Translations under genes and position numbers: made by a program
Source: Megaleporinus macrocephalus
Lineage: Eukaryota; Chordata; Actinopteri; Characiformes; Anostomidae
Assembly (NCBI GenBank): GCA_021613375.1
Contig: CM038727.1
Coordinates: 1,467,332 to 1,531,331, forward strand
Length of the DNA: 64,000 bases
Direction: 5' to 3'
Shown here: one piece after another, positions 18,625 through 49,679 of the stretch
How the letters are laid out: every line of letters begins with the position of its first letter
Position numbering within the stretch: the first letter of the stretch is position 1
The notes under the pieces: model-generated
Seen by the model: the letters and a program-made list of their open reading frames with translations, nothing else
Database searches by the model: none
Told to the model about the DNA's origin: nothing

Positions 18625-20389
18625 ACTATGACCGTATGATGATATGTTTATTGTTTATACAGAGTACTGGTACATACTGTAATGCAAGAGAGGGGGGGGG
18701 CGGGGGCGTCTCCAACTCGGAGACCCTTGGGATGGGCGGGACTTTTGAACTTGTACACCACATTGATCCGAATACGAAAGGAAAAAAAAAAAAGAAAACA
18801 AAGAAAAAGACTGCGCCTGGGGCCGGCTGGGGCCGCGGGGCCGTGCTTTCAGTAGTCCGTCGTTCCCCCCTTCACATAAATTAAAAGGATAATAAAAAGA
18901 AGAGAAGAGGGGGGTCGCGCTTACAGAGTGACGCCGGGTTACCTTGAAAACAATAAAACGATAAAAGGTGCAGTCACAGAGGAGACGCGGCGAACGGACA
19001 GGAAGTAACGACTTTCATGCGCAATGGAATGAAACAACTGCCCACAAAATTTTTTTTCCTTTTTTCTTTTTTTTTTCAGCCCACCTTTTTTTCAAATACA
19101 CAGTTAATGCATTCATGAAATGTACATAACGCTACTAACGTGCACGTCTCAGCAAACAGTCACGTTCAGCGGCAGACACTTATTTACATGTAGTGCAACA
19201 GTGTGTGATGTAAAGAGCAGGAGATTCTCTCTCTCTCTTTTCCTCTCTCGCTCTCTCTCTTTCTCAGATGCCTCGGAAACACCTGCTGATTCCAGGTGTT
19301 TCTCCAGGATTCCAGGATTCCTCTTTGACGTCTGTGCAAAGAGACGACAGAGAGCGACAGACAGCTTCTCCTCTTTTGAGAACTTTTTTTTTTCTTTTTT
19401 TTTCTCCCTAACCTTCAGAAGCGTCTCTGGGGATATAAGTTGCATTTTGAGAAACTAAAAAAGCTTAAAATCTTTTTTTTTAAAATAAAAGCAGAATTTA
19501 CACGGATCTCTGTACAAACTGACCTCACGAGTCATACGACTCCGGCGATCCTGACACACCAGACCGATGCACGGCTTTTCTTTCCAGCCTTAAGGAAACA
19601 ACATAGGTAGCATTAGGTTGCACGAGCAAAGCGTGAGATATGGAAAAACACCAGGGAGGTGGGAAGGGGGGAGGGGGGCGAGGAAGAAGAGGGGGCTGTT
19701 TCACACATATAAACCTCACTCAGCAAAGATTTATAACTACAGAAAATGGACCCAAAATTAGCACATAAATAATCTGTTTTCATTAAAAATTCATCTTTCT
19801 ATTTTAAAGTGTAACATGAAATGTGCATATTCATAAATGGAAGAGATTGTATTTTTTTTTTTTTACCCCCCACGACAGAAACGACCTGCCGTGTTTAAAC
19901 CCTGTTCCCAAAAAAGATGATGCATCACAACCATTGATAAAAACCAAGCGCAGAGGAAAACACCACCGATGTCGGTCGACGCAGGCGGCGGACGTCGTCC
20001 GCGTGTATAAAAAGTCAGTATCTACATGGCGGGTGATTCGGGAATCACCGGTTTTAAAAAGGTTATTACTTCACATTTCAGTTAGTTCGGAGGCAAGCAA
20101 GTCTTTTCTCGTCAGACAGCAAATAAAAGAGATGTACGCGAGTTAAAACGGTAAAATCCGAGCGGAGGAGCGTGCGCCTCTGCGCTCCAGGAGAAGAAGT
20201 CCGCCGCCTCCGGGAAAAAGAGTGTCCTGGGGGTTGGAACGCTGCTGAAAGCCTCTGACTCCAGGCACCGAGGGAGAGGTGAGGACAGGGGAGAGGTGGC
20301 GGGGGGTGGGGGGGACAAATCATCCGATAGCGTGGCGCATTAGTTAGATGGGTGGAGGTAAGAGGGCGTGTGCGGCGACTGGCTGCGGC
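18625..20389 (-). other. ZMYND11: ZMYND11 3' UTR
   Basis: Non-coding stretch after the ZMYND11 TGA, without dispersed-repeat signatures but with several homopolymer A/T runs and a CT/GA-rich block near 19,225-19,265. Bounded by the inferred poly(A) signal at 18,647-18,652. Chance ORFs here are not supported as genes. Confidence 0.65.
18647..18652 (-). terminator. ZMYND11: ZMYND11 poly(A) signal (inferred)
   Basis: The + strand TTTATT reads AATAAA on the - strand (aacaataaacat), about 1.74 kb beyond the ZMYND11 stop. It is the last candidate before the G-rich spacer. Usage is inferred. Confidence 0.6.
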
Positions 20390-39151
<18,762 letters not shown>

Positions 39152-39667
39152 GGCTGTGCGCTCCAACCTGCAACGTACGTCAACGTGAGCGTTAAAGCCA
39201 GAACGAAACAAGACGAAGAGAAACATACCACGCAGATAGAAATACGCTTCATTACGACACTGGAGATTTTAAACTGGCAACAGTGTTTAGGTAGATTTTA
39301 GAGAAAAAAATATTACATCATACTTCAACTTTTCCATCAGCGTCGACTACAAATATAATAAAACAAAAAAAAAATTCTGTCTATGTGGCTTAATGTAATC
39401 GCCAGTTTCCCCCCGAAGCCAGAAATCAATTTTCTTTCAAATTTATTTTGTTTTGGTCAACCATGTTTTTGTTAACTTTGGAGGAACACCAAGCTTAGCT
39501 GTACAGAGGTGACCACCTTTACTGCAGGGGTGGAACCGAGGACCAGAGTCCAGCACAGCTTGGTCACTTTCCTGCTCGCGTTCACTTTCCTAGTCATTTG
39601 CTAAGGAGTAAAATTAGGGCTGCTTGACCAGGAACATCACTCCACTATACAGGAATCCAACCCTCCA

Positions 39668-40281
39668 AGACTGGATCGACTGGGGAGGACGAGCTTCACG
39701 AAATCAACTGGGTGGACAAGCTTTACAGGATCAGCTGAGATGGACAAGCTTTACAGGATCAGCTGGGGAGGACAAGCTTTACAGGATCAGCTGGGGAGGA
39801 CAAGCTTTACAGGATCAGCTGGGGAGGACAAGCTTTACAGGATCAGCTGGGGAGGACAAGCTTTACAGGATCAGCTGGGGAGGACAAGCTTTACAGGATC
39901 AGCTGGGGAGGACAAGCTTTACAGGATCAACTGGAGAGGACAAGCTTTACAGGATCAGCTGGGGAGGACAAGCTTCACAGGATAAACTGGGGAGGACAAG
40001 CTTCACATGATAAACTGGGGAGGACAAGCTTTACAGGATCAGCTGGGGAGGACAAGCTTCACAGGATAAACTGGGGAGGACAAGCTTCACATGATAAACT
40101 GGGGAGGATGAGCTTTACAGGACCAACTAGGGAGGACAAGCTTTACAGGCTCAACAGGGAAGGATGAGCTTTACGAAATCAACTGGGAAGGACAAGCTTT
40201 ATAGGATCAACTGAGATGGACAAGCTTTACTGAAACAACTAAGGTGGACAAGCTTTACAGGATAAACTGGGTTGGACAAGA
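39668..40281. repeat. 28-bp minisatellite, about 22 copies
   Basis: Unit GATCAGCTGGGGAGGACAAG followed by CTTTACAG, with increasingly diverged units towards 40,281. Each unit carries AAGCTT. Lies in ZMYND11 intron 1, about 0.5 kb before the first coding exon in gene orientation. ORFs through it are artefacts. Confidence 0.95.
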
Positions 40282-40796
40282 GGTCTGATTAACACTCATT
40301 AAAAGCAATAAAACAATGAATTATTCTGAAGCCAATAAAGTGCCACAGAACTGGGCTTGGAGTCCAGCTCGTGAAGAACACATAATCCTGCCGCATCTGT
40401 CAAACGCTACGGCATCTTTTACAACATCATAAAAGTGAGAAACTATCACTCAGGAACCGAATACTGCAGTACGATATTCCTTACCACGCAGAACATCCTG
40501 ACACCTTTTACTGCTACACTAAATATCATTCTGAATAAGAGCATATCAAAACCATTATTCATGCAAAACTACTCAATAATCACCAACATACCTGCATGGC
40601 TTGCCTTTCTAGTATATTCTCTGGTAAGGAAGATATAACTGACACCTATGTCATCACTACCATCCACCCATGTGGTCTGAACCACCACCCAAAAGTGGTT
40701 TCCAATAAAACTGCTGTTTAGACTATCAGAAATAAACCTGAATACAATCTGGATATGAAATGTTCCTAAAATGTTGAAATACAATGACCTGGAATG

Positions 40797-41524
40797 AAGG
40801 GAAGAGCAGACTGGCTTTGAGCTGAGCAGTGTTTGAAAGTTTTATCTACTGACTTTCATTACAAAACAGTTTTCACTGCTTAACCATAGCACAAAATACA
40901 TATTCCATATATACACTTCCCTAGTATTTGCCTTTGTTTACCTCCATTAAAGTGATTTCTAGTTATTTTGCAAGTGGGGAATGGCAACAACTGGTAGGCA
41001 ATCATAACGAATATCACATTTTAAGAAACAGCAACATGAATTTACAGATTTAAGCAAAACTAATACTCAATGATTTGGTGGCCCAATTTCTTTTCCCCCC
41101 AAATTCCATCATACTCCAGAAATTCCATGACCTGTGTGAACCCTGACCCTATCTTGCTTAAAGCATAGAACCAATATAGAGGGGAAAACAGGCTGGCTTT
41201 GAGCTGAGCAGTGTTTGAAAGTTTTATCTATTGTCTTTCATTACAAAACAGTTTTCACTGTTTAACCATAGCACAAAATATACATTCCATATACACACTT
41301 TTCTTGTATTTGCCTTTGTTTACCTCCAATAAAGTGATTTTGCAAGTGGGGAATGGCAACAACAGGTAGGCAATCATAAAGAATATCACATTTTAAGAAA
41401 CAGCAACACAAATTTACAGATTTAAACAAAACTCTAATACTCAATGATTTGGTGGCCCAATTCCATCATACTCCAGAAATTCCATGACCTGCAGGAACCC
41501 TGGCCCTGATTAAAGCATAGGCAC
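40797..41524. repeat. Direct tandem duplication of about 0.35 kb
   Basis: 40,797-41,178 and 41,179-41,524 are near-identical (CTGGCTTTGAGCTGAGCAGT ... AATTCCATGACCTG ... TTAAAGCATAG), the second with two small deletions. Non-coding; ZMYND11 intron 1. Confidence 0.85.
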
Positions 41525-42359
41525 AGTATGGAGGTGTACCAAGCCTCCAGTCACACTCATACAGGTGTCAATTAATGATTACAGTGGTTCACATGAGGCG
41601 AGTCTGGTGCTGCTTGTTTTGCTTTTAACCCAACTTGATCAGGGAAGTTAAGAAATCTGCTCAGGATTAGAACCCAGATGTGCATTAGCACCAAAGCCAG
41701 TGTAGAAAGAGAAGCTCACACGCCAGTTAATAAACAAGGCCTGGACTTTTATTACAGATCCGAGATCTTCTACTACTCTTCAGCCACAGTGTCCAGCTGA
41801 CTGGCCCACTCGGGGGAGAACACGTATCCCAGGGTTCTGTTAGGAGGTGGATTAAATCCATGTGGCAGGTTTTAATGACGAGCATTAATGAAGCCCAAGC
41901 TGTTGAGCACTAGAGTGTCGGAATGTAGAAGAAGCTGGTGAAGGCAAGAGCGAGCTGCAAGCTAAAAGCACAGCACGGAGGGTTAAACGAGGCCTCATGT
42001 TTATTAACCATAAACAATAAAAACACGCAGTTTAGTCCTGCTGCGCTACACAAGCCGAAACAACGGCGGCTCCGTGGCTCCCAGCCCACAACGAGGACAC
42101 GCCAAAGCAGCTCCCTTTCGCCTAATACAGCTTTGTCCGACTCTAAAGATCGAAAACGGGTCCACACGCGAAGCTGGACGGTCGAAAATCTAACAGTCCG
42201 TGCGCGCCGCGTTGAGGCGTCCTCAGCAGAGCGAAGCGCGGACGCCATGTTGCTGTTCCTCCTCGCTGCGAGACAAAACCAGGCGGTTACGAGCGGATTT
42301 GTTTTGTGCTCCGGACGCGGAAAACGGCAGTGAATCGGCCCGTTTCCGCGCGTACTTAC

Positions 42360-42600
42360 CACCGTCCGATAGCTAATTCGATGCCGCGCCTTCTAGTCCG
42401 GCTCACGACGCTCACATTTGTGGTTTGGGAGGTGAAATGTGAGCGGAGCGCAGCGCCAGGCCCGCCGGCCCCACTTCCACTCGAGGCGGTAAACACAAGC
42501 TGGCTGGCTGGCTGGCTGCGTTCAGGGCGCTGGAGAGCTCTAGCGGCCGCACCGGGAGTTGCTGCCTGCTTTTCTGCCTGCACGTACACCAGAACACACA
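42360..42600 (-). promoter_or_regulatory. ZMYND11: ZMYND11 CpG-rich promoter and non-coding exon 1 (inferred)
   Basis: About 42,040-42,600 is CpG-rich in otherwise AT-rich DNA. On the - strand a strong donor gtaagt follows position 42,360, in line with a 5' non-coding exon spliced to the coding exon at 39,167. No TATA box is evident. A YY1-like site (AACATGGCG on the - strand, around 42,241-42,252) lies just inside the first intron, common for CpG promoters. The 5' end of the exon is not defined by sequence. Confidence 0.6.
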
Positions 42601-42639
42601 CTGAGCCGCCGTACACAAAGAAATACATAACATTAATAC

Positions 42640-43243
42640 GATAATATTAATATATCATCTCACTCGGAGCGCGATTATAGCTGTAAGCTGGACTGGCGTT
42701 GGTCCTTTAGTGATGGACTGATATTGATATGTGATATCATATTTATTGATGATAAGCGAGTATGTTCTGCTGTTGGGGTGGTGTGTTGTGAGCTGGGAGA
42801 TGGGTTTGCTGATGTGTTTGAAGGAATTTTATGAAGTTGGGCCACTACGAGCTCAGCGCCACCGCAAGAGGGCGCCCTATCAAAGCAAATGCACCTATTA
42901 TAGTCGCTTTATTAGGAACAGCTCGCTCAGGCAGCCAATCACGTGTCAGCAATAAATACATATATTTATATTATATGCAAAAATCTGCATACAATATTTG
43001 AAATGCATAACAATTTCAAATCAGCTCACCACCTTACAACAGATCTACTACTTTAATTCAACTAAAAGTCCCCAAAACAAACACTACTTTCGGCTCCTCG
43101 TCTTTTCAGACTGGAACCCGCTCCAGAAAACATTTAAATTACAGACATTTATTCTAATCACAGAATTTAAGAAATGCATCAGTAATATTGTTACTGATAC
43201 TTGCAACTGTTTTGCTATTAATTGGGTGTTTTATTTCTTTTTT

Positions 43244-43287
<44 letters not shown>

Positions 43288-43935
43288 TCTATTTTTCCTC
43301 CTCATTCCCTTTCCTCGTTCTCTTTTGTCTTGTTTTATCATTTTATCCAAGTTCAAGTTTTAAGTTTATTTGTCATTTGCACATTATGTCAGGACATAAC
43401 ATACATTGAAATGTTAGGCTCAGATACAACTCTCTATATATAGTAAAAACCGTTCAAACATAACAATAAATAGACAATAATGAAATAAAATAAGCTAAAA
43501 TATATACATTTAGTAATAACTGAAATATATAAAATAATATAATAAACATATACAAGATGTATACATAAGATATACCGGAGGACATATGTAGAAACCTTGC
43601 ATAGGCAGGTTATCTAGGAAAATAAATCTATTTAAAGTGACTAAGTAGAGTTTACCCAGCGCTCTCCCCAGTGCTCTCCCCAGTGCTCTTCCCAGTGCTC
43701 TTCCCAGTGCTCTCCCCAGTGCTCTCCCCAGTGGGGCCATTCGGAACCACCAGAACCATGTCTGTTCTTCTTACTGATGTACCCTTTCCCTCAAGTAGCT
43801 AAATAGGAATATATTCGTAATGACTTAACTGGTTAAATCAAAGCGTAAATAAAATAAATAGAAATAAAAAAGCTCTCTTCAACTTTATTTACATTAAAGG
43901 AATGGACACTGTCCACTCACTGTCCAGTTTTGTAG
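42640..43935. other. Intergenic sequence upstream of ZMYND11
   Basis: AT-rich, no gene seen. Holds (ATT)n at 43,243-43,287 and a 12-bp repeat CCCAGTGCTCTC/CTTCCCAGTG of about 7 copies at 43,655-43,733. Confidence 0.5.
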
Positions 43936-44110
43936 CTTTGTAGTTTAACCTGACTTCTAAATGTCCCCTCATCTAAACTCCAAGGCTTTGGTGATCAGGA
44001 TTTTTCCAGACTTGCTCCTTGACTCATCAAACAATCTTCCTCTCTTTCCATATTTCAATCTAATCTTAAGACTCGCCTCTTCTCTCTCGCCTACGGCGTC
44101 TAGTTATTGT
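43935..44110 (+). mobile_element. LINE ORF2 C-terminal fragment
   Basis: Short open stretch ending FNLILRLASSLSPTAS in one frame and, with a frame change, a LKTRLFSLAY-like end (CTTAAGACTCGCCTCTTCTC), the common L2/CR1 ORF2 terminus. Weak, degenerate. Confidence 0.45.
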
Positions 44111-44154
44111 CAGGTTGATGCTTCTTCTCTACTCTTTGTGTGTTAAATGTTTCT

Positions 44155-44240
44155 ATGTGGTGGTGGTGTGTTAGTGTGTGTTGTGCTGGTGTGAGTGGAT
44201 CAGTGTTTAAGCACTGTGTCCACTCACTGTCCACTCAATT
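44155..44240. repeat. Fragment of the palindromic MITE family of 28,209
   Basis: GTGGTGGTGGTGTGTTAGTG and GTGCTGGTGTGAGTGGATCA match the left arm of the complete element. Confidence 0.6.
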
Positions 44241-44729
44241 AGACAGTAGATGTCAAGTCAGAGATGACAAACGTCATACAATATGTTTGTCCCCTTGTTA
44301 GGTGAGGTGGTCCCTTGCTTGCCTGTGTCCAATTAGGTGCACTAGGCCAGGGGGGTCCCACTTAAAACATTTTTCCCCAACAAGGCTGCTCACAAGCGCC
44401 CCCGATGAGCACCTAATGTGCCCCCTCTCATACATCTGCATCAGAACACTTTCATGAGAGCAGTTGTCCATCATCCACCGTGATCCTGTGACGTTTCTTC
44501 ACATAAATCAGTTACAAGGAGAAAAACACTCCCAGTCAAAAGTTTGGACACACCCAAGTGGAAAAAAAAAAAGAGCAAATGAGCTCATTTCTAAAAGACC
44601 CTCTAAACATTCTTTAAACACAACCAGATGTTTAATTCTGCTCCAGGAATAATTCCATACCGACTATTCTATAGTTCTGATCTCTTCACACTTATTCACT
44701 AATATTAGTACTATTCATATAGTACAAAT

Positions 44730-45115
44730 TAGAGATGGACTGCTCAGCGTTTTTGAGGCCGATTCTGATCACTGAACACCTTTCAGCGTGATCGACCGAT
44801 ACCGATTGAGGGCGGGGCTATATGCCACGGCAGGGCTACATGGAGTTAGTAGTGCAAGTAAGTCATGAACATGCCGTTAACGCCACAAACTGTTCTCGCG
44901 AGGCCGCTGCTTTAGTCAGTCTGCGGAAAATGAAAGGGTATGAATTTCCACCTAGTGGTTCAGATAGGAATAACAGGGACCTGGCCGGAGGGCGTTTCAA
45001 CAAAACGCTAGCTGGAAACAGAAATTAGGCTAATTTGTTTAACGCCATCGATCGGCTCTCGGGATACATTGGTGAAATATCGGCTGATCACAAATTGGCC
45101 GATATCGATACATAG
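44730..45115. repeat. AGAGATGGACTG repeat, copy 2
   Basis: Shares its first 150 bp with 25,588-25,750; right part has GGCCGATATCGATACATAGC. A Tc1-like inverted-repeat end (CAGTCAAAAGTTTGGACACA) lies just before, at 44,534. Confidence 0.55.
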
Positions 45116-45139
45116 CCGAAAGATACACATAAACAACTT

Positions 45140-45485
45140 TTGGATTATTTATGTATTTTTAAGGCTGAACAGCCATTTGTTGATCAGAAAGGCAATTAAA
45201 AGCACTGCTTGCTCACCTTTAGTCAATGTCATAGAAGTGTGCACTCCAAAGAGAACCTCCAGGCAAGAATTGGGACAGGGCCTGAGTATGAACCATGTGG
45301 ATCTCTTCATGGCTTCTACTGGACACTTCCAGCATGATACTGCAACCTGTCAGCAACCGTGAGTCGTTTCACATGGAGAGTATCTCGATGGCCTCTTCCG
45401 TCTCCAAGACAGCATCTCTGGAATGTGACAGAACAAGAGATTTACAGCTGAGCGTGCAGCTAACAGATCTGTCATAAGATCATAG
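45140..45485. repeat. Unclassified dispersed repeat, copy 1
   Basis: About 340 bp shared with 46,395-46,740: GGCCTGAGTATG(A/G)ACCATG, TGGATCTCTTCATGG, CTACTGGACACTTCCAGCAT, GGAATGTGACAGAACAAGAG. Both are + oriented. Class unknown. Confidence 0.65.
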
Positions 45486-45929
45486 AGCAGAATTTGTATT
45501 TGTGTCACAATTATATTATTGTTTGTTACTTATTTTTATTGCTTTATTTTATTTATTGCTACCTATGGGCAGTTTAGAGTGATACACACTCCACACAGAA
45601 CCACCCGGACCGGGAATCCAACCCAGATCATCTTACTGTGAGGAGACAGTGCTGAACATTACAACCCGTTTAACTTTTTATGTAGAAATATTATCTTTTA
45701 TTTAGTTTATTAATTTAATCTTAATTTATCTCGTAATTATTTTGGCTTTTATCTTGTATTTCATTGTAAATTATGTATTTCTGTTCATTTTAGTTTTTAC
45801 CTGAAAAAATACCATTTAAATTTCTTTCAATCCCTTTAAGTTGTAAATGCTCTGCTGCATTGAAAATCAGGGTCATCCTCAATGTATTTCAGAGTGAAAA
45901 TAAATGTTGACTGATTGATTGATGGATGG

Positions 45930-46245
45930 TTTGATTGATATCACAACTGAACTCAAAAACCTACACCGGTTACCATCACGTCGAATCACTTATAAGGTGT
46001 TACTGCTTACACATAAACACTGCACTGGGTCACATATCTGAACTGTTAGCTTCATACTGTCCATCTCTCTGGTTACGGTCAGCGAGCTCTGGGCTGCTTG
46101 TGGTACCGGAGACTAGTCACTGTACTCGAGCGTTCTCCTCCACTGCTCCTGGATGTGGAATCAGCCTCCTGATAACATCTGAGCAGCAGACAGTGTAAAC
46201 TCTTTTAAAGCTCTTATTAAAACTCACTGTTCTAGAGCAGAATAT
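45930..46245 (+). mobile_element. LINE RT C-terminal fragment
   Basis: Reading with frame shifts gives HRLPSRRITYKVLLLTHKH-like and later RALGCLWYRRLV-like text, the layout of the L2/CR1 ORF2 end (LHWLPV-RI-YK-LLLT-KAL). Sits between the two copies of the unclassified repeat. Confidence 0.55.
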
Positions 46246-46394
46246 CGTTGCTAATTTCCTTCTTTTCGCTCTTCTATTATGGTTTATTACTCCGTATGTT
46301 TGTATTCTTATTTGATGTATATGTGCTGTTTGTTTTTATGCCTCTTGTTTTTATCTTTTGCTTATTTTTCTTTTTTTCTTTTTACTTTATTCTA

Positions 46395-46745
46395 GTATCT
46401 CATTTATGTATTTTAAGGTGGCCCATCAGAAAGGCATTTACAATCACTGCTTGTGCTCACCTTTAGTCAACATCATAGAAGTGCGCACGCCAAGAACTTC
46501 AGAGCACGGGCCTGAGTATGGACCATGTGGATCTCTTCATGGTTTCTACTGGACACTTCCAGCATGATACCGCAACCTGTCAGCAACCATGAGTCGTTTC
46601 ACACAGAGAGCATCTCGGTGGCCTCTGTCGTCTCCAACACAGCACCTCTGGGATGTGACAGAACAAGAGATTAACAGCATGAGCGTGCAGCTAACGAATC
46701 TATGATAAGATCATGGAGCAGAATTTCTAAGGAACGACAGAGGGT
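46395..46745. repeat. Unclassified dispersed repeat, copy 2
   Basis: See 45,140-45,485. Followed at 46,795-46,835 by CATCACTCTGGAC...CTCATAATAATGTGACTG, the end of a Tc1-like relic as at 50,114. Confidence 0.65.
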
Positions 46746-46869
46746 AGGATTAGTAGACTACCTAACACTAGTTAACATTGTTTACTAACATCACTCTGGA
46801 CTTTAGCTGGTGCTCATAATAATGTGACTGACTTTTTCACAGTAAACGAGGCTTCCTGTTCAAATTTTT

Positions 46870-47490
46870 CTGTCCACCTAAAAACAGAAAACTGGTCTAG
46901 GGTTAGGCCGTAACTGAAATTGAAAGTGGGTTCTCTCCCCTGACCTTAGCTAGACCAAACACCGGACACTGTTAAAACCAGGAAACTGAAGTTTATTGTC
47001 AACAAAGGAGTGATGGATGGGACATTGGCTTCAGGGACGGGCAAATGCCAAAATAACAAACAAAACAACTGAAGAAAGAAATCTAACTAAACCTGAAAAC
47101 AAAGCTAACAAAAATACACCAAACTACCCCTAACTCCCCTAACTACCCCCCTAACCCTTAACTCCCTACCACAAAACAGGAGAAAAGGGTAGATAAACAA
47201 AAGGCACCCGTCCCCTACGTCCCACAGAGATCTTATGGAATCTAACAAAGCTGTAGCTAAATGTACAAATGTAGTGGAGCGTGCCGGGCTGGTCTGGGCA
47301 GGAGTTGTTCCAGGTCAGGTCAAAGGAGAGAACCTTGAACATCTCCACAGCATGGCCTCTTGATGATCTTTTATATTGCAAGGTGCCTCCTAGTGGTAAA
47401 TCATGAACCTGCACAATGTCACAAAGAAAAAACACACACAACAACATGGCCACCAAAAGACCTAAAAAAAAGGCTAACACCCCCACCCTT
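46870..47490 (-). mobile_element. LTR-like repeat (weak)
   Basis: On the - strand a TATA-like AATATAAAAG (about 47,371-47,380) is followed about 0.4 kb later by AATAAACTTCAGTTTCCTGG, an LTR-like promoter and poly(A) layout. No gag or pol sequence is present, so at best a solo LTR. Could be another repeat type. Confidence 0.3.
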
Positions 47491-49400
47491 AAGAAAAAAC
47501 ATCTTAAAATGTTTTATTAACAGTGTGCAAGCACCACCACTGCATGACTCATGTAAAAATTTGCAACCAATACATCAATCAGGGCACTTACAACATGTTC
47601 AAGTTACAGTAACTCATACCTGAGGTCGTAACACGTTGCAGCTACAACCTTGTGCTGGTGCAATTATGAGAGTGAGGGCAGTTTGAGCACACTGGCTGGA
47701 TCTGGACGACCAGTCACTACGATACCACCCCAAATTATGATTCTCAAAATAATAGACCATTAATAGATGGTTATAAGAAAAAATAACTACCGGCTTGTTT
47801 GTTTACTACCTGTGTACCTTTTTGGTGTTATGTTATCTACAAAGAATCAAACGTGTTGATAAAAAATGAGTAATGAAGCTGAAAGACTACATTTTCCCCA
47901 GTGCTTGAGTTCTGTAGACTAAGAGCTCTGAAAATGTACTGCTAGCTCACTGATGAGCGCATTTACTGACACATCATGGGTTTTACAAAAACAACAAAAT
48001 CTCTAACTTATGCTTGGTGCTATTACACCTTTAGGTGGCAGCGGTGAGTAATGCTTGGGCATAGACAACTAGGAAATAATATCAGCCAACTTGGCCGTGT
48101 TAGACTTGAGCTTTAACAGTTTGCATACAATAAACCAAAAATACAATTACATAGTTAATCACAATTATAAATACCAATTCATCATCGACTGGAGTTTAAT
48201 GATTGGGACATTTATGACAAACTTGTTCAGTACATGGAACTGAGGAAGTCCAACCAGTTAACAGACACTTTGACTGTCAGTCATTAACCTACATATTTGG
48301 TCACTATAATCTCTGCCGCTTCCTAAGTGACCTACTGTCAAAGATGAGTTTCCACTGTCAAACACTCCAGTCCGTTATTCCTAACGCTGCCGAATCCACG
48401 CAGCAGGACAATCCTGCGTTCTGCTATTTACATTAGCATGTCATAACAGGACAGAGAGGGTTCTTGGGTAGTGCCGGGAGAGTAAACACAGGAAAGGAGT
48501 CGTTTCAAAAGCCAGCCGCTCGTACAAAAGGGTTCACAGACGATCGCAGATGCTGCCATTCTTATTCAGTAGTAATACCTCAGCAGTGGAAAGTATTCAG
48601 CTACAGTCCTAATGAACGCCGGGTCACGGTACATCAAACTTTCACAGTTTTCTGCGAAGCCTGCTGTGGCCAGATTTTCTTGGAGTGGAGCATGCTTACA
48701 TTTCTTTCCCTTAATATCACAACAAAGCATTTAAACGTCTAAACAGACAATCCAACATCATATAAAATGTTTATCATACTTGCTATTATTGCGACAAACT
48801 CAGGTTTTCGGAGCCAGTTTCTGATGTGGAACCATGTTAGTGGCGGAGAGAAGAAAACGACAGGAATGAGAACGCTCAAACCCACCGAATAATTCTGACG
48901 CATGGGTAAACATTACCAAACAAGGCCCACCGAGTTACGTGACAAGAACGGAATTTGTTTTATTGTTGAATGCTTTATGTGAGAAACATGTAACCGTGTG
49001 CTCGTCGCTGCCCGTAAGGCTCCTCGTGCTTTTCCTCTCGTTTCTGTAGTCGGTTCAGAAACTGCTGCCTTCTTTTAGTAACATCAGTTGGATTTGTTTA
49101 CGTGTTAAATAGGTCATTTCTGTGCTTGTGGTAAAATAACAACTGAAACGTTTCTTCACTGAAATGTAGACATGACAGGGCCATATCTTAATAAGAGACG
49201 CTCTGAATAGAACCGTGAACACTTAAAGAACCTTTTTTCATGTTTAAAAGCTAAACACCAGCTAATATGAGTGTCAAACGCATAAATACAGCAAAACTTG
49301 AGTTCCTTGTGATTATAGTCAGTTTAATTTTCACAAATTCAAGCAATACGACTTGAAAGACTGTGGCTTTGCCCTGCCACGCCTTCTGGAACCTGCCGTA
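47491..49400. other. Intergenic, nothing recognised
   Basis: Mostly unique-looking sequence without coding signature. Confidence 0.5.
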
Positions 49401-49441
49401 GGCGTCATTGGTGTGATGTAGGTGGTGGACTTTGCAAGGTA

Positions 49442-49663
49442 ATGCAAAATGACAGAAAGGTGTTGTTGTTTTTGGCTGCAGTTATTGGATGTACAGTAGA
49501 ACCTTTGTGCACAAACAGCCCAAAGACCCCCAAATATCCAGAAAGTGGACCAAATTTGTCAACTATCAGTGGACACACTGGAAAGGACCATCCTCTCAAT
49601 CCAACACCTGAAGATTATCACTACTGTGGTACGTGGAAAGCTGGGTTTTCTTTACTTGATTAA
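49442..49663 (+). CDS. Small ORF, possible secreted peptide (doubtful)
   Basis: 73 codons from ATG: a hydrophobic N-terminus VLLFLAAVIGC followed by a Pro/Thr/Ser-rich part (NSPKTPKYPESGPN) and YHYCG, after which ggtacgt could act as a donor. No family recognised. Next to a Tc1-like relic; may be a chance ORF. Confidence 0.2.
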   Translation: MQNDRKVLLFLAAVIGCTVEPLCTNSPKTPKYPESGPNLSTISGHTGKDHPLNPTPEDYHYCGTWKAGFSLLD

Positions 49664-49679
49664 ATGTTTCTATACACAC

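Noticed and set aside
39624..40010. ORF with repeated SFTGSAGEDKLYRISWGGQ-like modules
   Set aside because: Product of the 28-bp minisatellite; no splice or conservation evidence.
41910..42362. 150-codon - strand and 131-codon + strand ORFs over the CpG region
   Set aside because: GC-rich promoter region reduces stops on both strands; the - strand one crosses the exon 1 donor; no family similarity.
47166..47486. 106-codon hydrophobic - strand ORF (MGVLAFFLGLLVAMLLCVFF...)
   Set aside because: Arises from the complement of a polar-repeat region with LTR-like features; no homology recognised.
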